Origin: Lonicera japonica
Taxonomy: Eukaryota; Streptophyta; Magnoliopsida; Dipsacales; Caprifoliaceae
Direction: 5' to 3'
DNA: 64,000 nucleotides
NCBI GenBank assembly: GCA_021464415.1
Contig: CM038469.1
Coordinates: 33,451,883-33,515,882 of the forward strand
Below, piece after piece: positions 60,716-64,000 of this stretch. Both the position numbers and the translations under genes were made by a program. The number at the start of each line of letters is the position of its first letter. Position 1 is the stretch's first letter. The notes below the pieces were generated by a model. The model had not been told where the DNA came from, searched no databases, and saw nothing but the letters and a program-made list of their open reading frames with translations.

Positions 60716-60990
60716 GGCCGTGTTTGGTTGTAGTTTATGAATAGATTTTTAAAATATGTTCAGAAATTTGTGGCTGAAAACTGCATCAAAAATAATGAGG
60801 GTTTGGTTGTGTTTTTTTTCTTTGCACATTTTTCAATGCTTTGTCCTTAGCTCTATGCGAGTAAAAGCAAAAAATACTATAGGTTGTGCCTACTTTTTGA
60901 CCAAGACTACACAATCCTCTGCCCAGCCGACATGTATGAATTGGCTTTTATAATTTGTAGGACTGTTACCTTGCGTGGCCAAACAGCACC
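60716..60990. mobile_element. Candidate MITE with GGCCGTGTTTGG ends
   Basis: 'ggccgtgtttggttg' at the left is roughly inverse to 'ggccaaacagcacc' at the right. Such ends are common in PIF/Harbinger and hAT MITEs. No clear target duplication. Confidence 0.4.
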
Positions 60991-61573
60991 TTCAGTACTG
61001 AATTCAAGTTACACGTGTTTTAACATGAGACTTTGTCCTATTATGTGGGTGTTTATCTTTTAAGTTGGTTGAAAAATTGACTTGTAAATAAAAAAAAATT
61101 GACACTTTTTTAATTTTATTTCACTTTAATTTTTTATCTCTACTAAAACAATTGAAATTATTCAAAATTCAAAAATTAAAATTCGAAAAAAACACAATTT
61201 GTTGGAACCCACTAGCTCGTTCGGATATTGAATAAATAAGATCTGTTTGAAAAATTTAGCGGATTGAGAATTTCGAGAAGATTTTTTTTGTTGAAATAAA
61301 CTCAAACAAAAATCCAACTATGAGTTTACAACAAACTTCCAAACTCTACCAAATACCGATTTTTTTGTGGGCTTACGATTGCGATGCAACTAAAAAACTC
61401 AACTCAAACATCACATTTGTATTTTTTTTAACATAATTCTGATTGTTATAAATTGAAATTCTTGCGGAGGTAGATAATTTCGTTCAAATACTTACATACA
61501 TAATATGAAAATGATGAAAAGTCATTACTAGAACTAATTACAATCAGTACGATAAGAATTACAATTACTAAAG
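60991..61573. other. Unassigned AT-rich stretch
   Basis: No gene or clear element boundary. The text 'aaactcaactcaaacatcac' near 61395 resembles MITE ends but no partner was found. Confidence 0.55.
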
Positions 61574-61906
61574 TCAAGATAATATTGCATCCGCAACATG
61601 CACATAATGCCCAACCTCAACGGTGTCGAAGTTCAATTGTACCATTGTATTGGTCCATCCATATAAACGAATGTCTATGGCTCCTCCATAGTGGGCAACG
61701 ATAAAAGTAACGATCGTAATTTCTATCAGTGTGCGCTTGATAAACCCGCATTCGACCGGCTCCACATGCACAGAGTGGCCCTCGCATGCCATCCATGGTT
61801 TCTGGAGAAAAAAAACATGCATGTCACAACCTAAATTAAAATAAAGTTTAACTACTAAAATTTGTTCATAAATAAATATAGGAAATCTAGATAGTTTCTG
61901 TAGCAA
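61574..61906 (-). other. Open frame of 110 codons, unknown product
   Basis: Same orientation as the transposase gene and 33 bp beyond its end. The part from 'KPWMACEGHSVHVEPVECGF' to 'TNTMVQLNFDTVEVGHYVHV' has balanced, protein-like composition, whereas the first 35 residues are AT-rich and doubtful. A GC-richer patch at 61590-61800 sets it apart from its surroundings. I recognise no family. It may be a last exon, since 'ttttttctccag' precedes it on the minus strand near 61802-61813, either of a host gene or of captured sequence. Confidence 0.35.
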
Positions 61907-61938
61907 TATTATTAGAACTTATTTTACATTTAGAAAAT

Positions 61939-63898
61939 CTAGGCAGCCTTGTAGTCATTCCACATTTCAATATCAATTGCATCTCTATATTTGGACATTA
62001 TATCGAGTTGAGTCTGCGACATATCCAAAACTTCAAAAAATTTCAGGTTCTTTATTGCAGGCGTAAAACTCTCAGCAGTATATTCATTAAATATTTGATC
62101 GTCTCCACTATGCATTCGAACTAGGGGTGTTGTCAGAAATTCGAAAACCGAACGAACGATCCGAACCGATCCGTTGCGATCCAAAATTTCCCAAACCGAA
62201 AAAAAAACCAAAATCGAAATCAAAAACCAAAACCGAAACCGATTGATTTGGGTTGGTATGGGTTGGGGATTCGGGGTCCCCGAATTGGACCGAAAAAATC
62301 GAATCTTTAAAAAAAAAATATTTGGTAACTTAATGTAATTACTTAAGTTGTCTTACAATTCATTGAAAAAAAAAAGGAAACTTTCTTACAACATTTACAT
62401 TATATAAATGACCCAACCCTATGTATTATTTACATTTATAAATAATTACTTAAGCTAATTATTAAAATAAATACATTATATAATTTTTTTTTAGCGCCTT
62501 TTGAGTGAATTTATATTTTTAGTGCAATTTTGAACTAAAGTTTTAACAATACAAAAAAAATTGAATGAGATCGAACCGGACCGAAACCGAATAATTTGGG
62601 GAGGGTTTGGGTTTCATAGGTACGAAAACCGAAACCAAACCGAACCAAAACCGAACTATAAAGTTTGGGGAGGGTTTGGGGTACCCTATTTTCTACCCCG
62701 ACCGAAACCGAAAACACCCCTAATTCGAATGAAGTTGTGCACAACACAACAAGCAATGACCATCATAGCTAGCCTTGTTTGTTTGAAATTCATCATAAGC
62801 TTTAATATTGGAAACCTTGCCTTCAACACACCAAACGTCCTTTCAATAACATTTCTTAATGACGAATGTCTTCTATTAAATAACTCCTTCAGACCTATCG
62901 GACCATTATTATTGCCCCGAAATTCTTGTAAGTGATATCTCTGTCCCCAATATGGTGCCAACCAGGCATTTTTGAATAGCCGCAATCCACCAAGTAATAT
63001 TTATTTAATAGAAAAAATTAATATTAATCTTCAACTATAGCCATTTATCATATTTACAACATTAATGACATAATTTTTTTCACGTACGTATCTTGCTAAA
63101 ATACCTTGCGGTGGCATTGGAAATAGTCTCGTTTGCAGAGCATGTAGCAAAACACGGGAATCATTAGCAATATTTTTCATCATGTCAAATGAACATGCTG
63201 CCATTACATTTTGTGCAATATTTCCCTTACTTGAATGACAGGCGTTCTGACGTTCTCTAGGTGCCCATGCATCAACTAGCGTCCCGTCAATTGTGCCAAT
63301 AGCATTCTACAAATATGTACTTTATTATATTAAAACATATTATTATACTTACGTTTGGTCTACTACTTGTATAAAATGACTGAAAATTGCTTACCTTAAA
63401 CCAAGGATAAAACTGTGGATTTGATGCAATTTCTGGAGGAGTATCATTTCCACTCAGTAATCGAATCAACGTAGGGGCCAAATTCAACAGTGCTTTCATA
63501 ATTAGCTTAAAGTGATTATTAATCGTCTCTGTCAAATGTGGAAATCTGTCCGCAGCACCTCGATGTGTATTTCTATGTCCCACTATATATAAAAATATCC
63601 CAACCGACTCTTCTAATGAGACAAATTTAAATTTTCTCTCGTCAAGGTATCCACTCGTCCTAAGTAACCCACACAAGGCTCTAAACGTAGGTGGGTACAT
63701 TCGGAATAAATTATAACATAACACAGGAGGACCTTCTAAAATCGAATGCATATATTATGTTCCAGGTAAGGCTGGTATCTGATAAGGCAGCCTTAGCTTT
63801 TGTTGTAGTATGTGTGCAAACAGAATTGATAAATGTTCTAAATCATCGTCAGAGGAACTAAAACTATTGTTATCGTTTGATGGCGCAGAAGTAGACAT
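61939..63898 (-). pseudogene. PIF/Harbinger transposase gene (HARBI1-like), multiply broken
   Basis: Read right to left: ATG at 63896-63898, an acidic Ser-rich start (MSTSAPSNDNN), an in-frame TAA at 63755-63757, then the N-terminal domain ('CGLLRTSGYLDERKF', 'SVGIFLYIVGHRNTHRGAADRF'). A GT-AG intron lies at 63307-63394. The nuclease part follows with 'NAIGTIDGTLVDAWAPRE', 'NDSRVLLHAL' and 'NVIERTFGVLKARFPIL', which carry the three expected acidic residues (D, D, E). About ten residues normal between 'CSFDM' and 'DSRVL' appear missing. A frameshift near 62960 breaks 'YYLVDCGYSKMPG' from 'LAPYWGQRYHLQEF', and a 601-bp MITE splits the C-terminus after 'HNFIRI'. The end, 'AIDIEMWNDYKAA', lies at 61939-62113. 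No active protein is expected. Confidence 0.9.
62122..62722. mobile_element. hAT-like MITE, 601 bp, 8-bp TSD, inside the transposase gene
   Basis: Starts TAGGGGTGTTGTC and ends with the complement of TAGGGGTGTTTTC. The target copies are ATTCGAAC (62114-62121) and ATTCGAAT (62723-62730), one mismatch. Both ends are crowded with AACCGAA motifs in opposite orientations. Host reading resumes in frame on the far side, which confirms the limits. Confidence 0.9.
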
Positions 63899-64000
63899 TG
63901 GCTCTAATAATATATATAAAAATGCATGTCAAAAAATTGGAGGTCAACATGTTTTATTGAACATTCATATGAATATGAAGCTTACCTGAACAAGTGATCT
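63899..64000. other. Upstream end of the transposase region
   Basis: The Harbinger element's right terminus is not in the window. 'aagcttacctgaac' near 63979-63992 reads as a splice donor on the minus strand, so a 5' exon may lie outside. Confidence 0.4.

Noticed and set aside
62535..62756. Opposing frames at the right end of the hAT-like MITE
   Set aside because: They run across the MITE border and are made of its AACCGAA repeats.
1..64000. Integrated plant virus sequence (for example pararetrovirus)
   Set aside because: No reverse transcriptase, movement or coat protein motifs are seen in any frame; all LTR-type sequences lack coding regions.

Overview
This is AT-rich plant nuclear DNA, most likely from a eudicot; I cannot name the species. 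The signs are plant-type transposons (CACTA/En-Spm, Mutator-like, PIF/Harbinger, hAT-like), LTR retrotransposon remnants, tRNA-derived SINE-like repeats, microsatellites, TATA-box promoters and GT-AG introns inside transposon genes. There are no bacterial operons, CRISPR arrays or viral genes. Most open frames in the window are chance frames in repeats.

The only host gene family seen is a small single-exon C2-domain protein resembling plant SRC2-type proteins. It has two intact copies (11562-12203 and 55271-55924), one copy split by a solo LTR (24565-27153), and two truncated relics that share the same internal stop (about 9925-10140 and 19672-19886). Gene and intergenic DNA were duplicated together: unit A (about 4490-13290, gene 1 at its right end), unit B (about 13291-28140, gene 2) and a third intergenic copy C (about 28141-30385). 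Beyond C, paralogous pieces are scattered and shuffled. They include an orphan gene 3'-flank at about 34300-35640 with no gene in front of it, matching the flank of gene 3.

Because A, B and C are paralogous, several insertions can be read against an empty site in the same window. They are a solo LTR at 5022-5958 (TSD GAAAT), a 153-bp MITE at 8393-8545 (9-bp TSD), a Mutator-like element at 15733-18278 (9-bp TSD), a CACTA element at 20224-22798 (TSD TAA) and a solo LTR inside gene 2 at 24944-26885 (TSD TGGAG). Others are delimited by their own TSDs: a 6.85-kb CACTA at 47676-54528 (GAT), a solo LTR at 42510-44162 (TGATG), a 108-bp SINE-like element at 30706-30813 (16-bp TSD), a foldback MITE at 31813-31984 and an hAT-like MITE at 62122-62722.

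Region by region: 1-2600 holds an LTR-retrotransposon end with tandem repeats; 2600-4490 is AT-rich with a 255-bp triplication; 4490-30400 is the C2 gene array; 30400-36000 holds small repeats and shuffled array pieces; 36000-47670 holds retrotransposon-derived repeats; 47676-54528 is the large CACTA; 55130-57560 is C2 gene 3 and its flank; 58000-61570 is mostly unassigned AT-rich DNA; 61570-63900 is a decayed PIF/Harbinger transposase gene on the minus strand. I found no convincing new molecular system. The interest lies in the array's history, its nested and target-sharing insertions, and the unusual repeat architectures.
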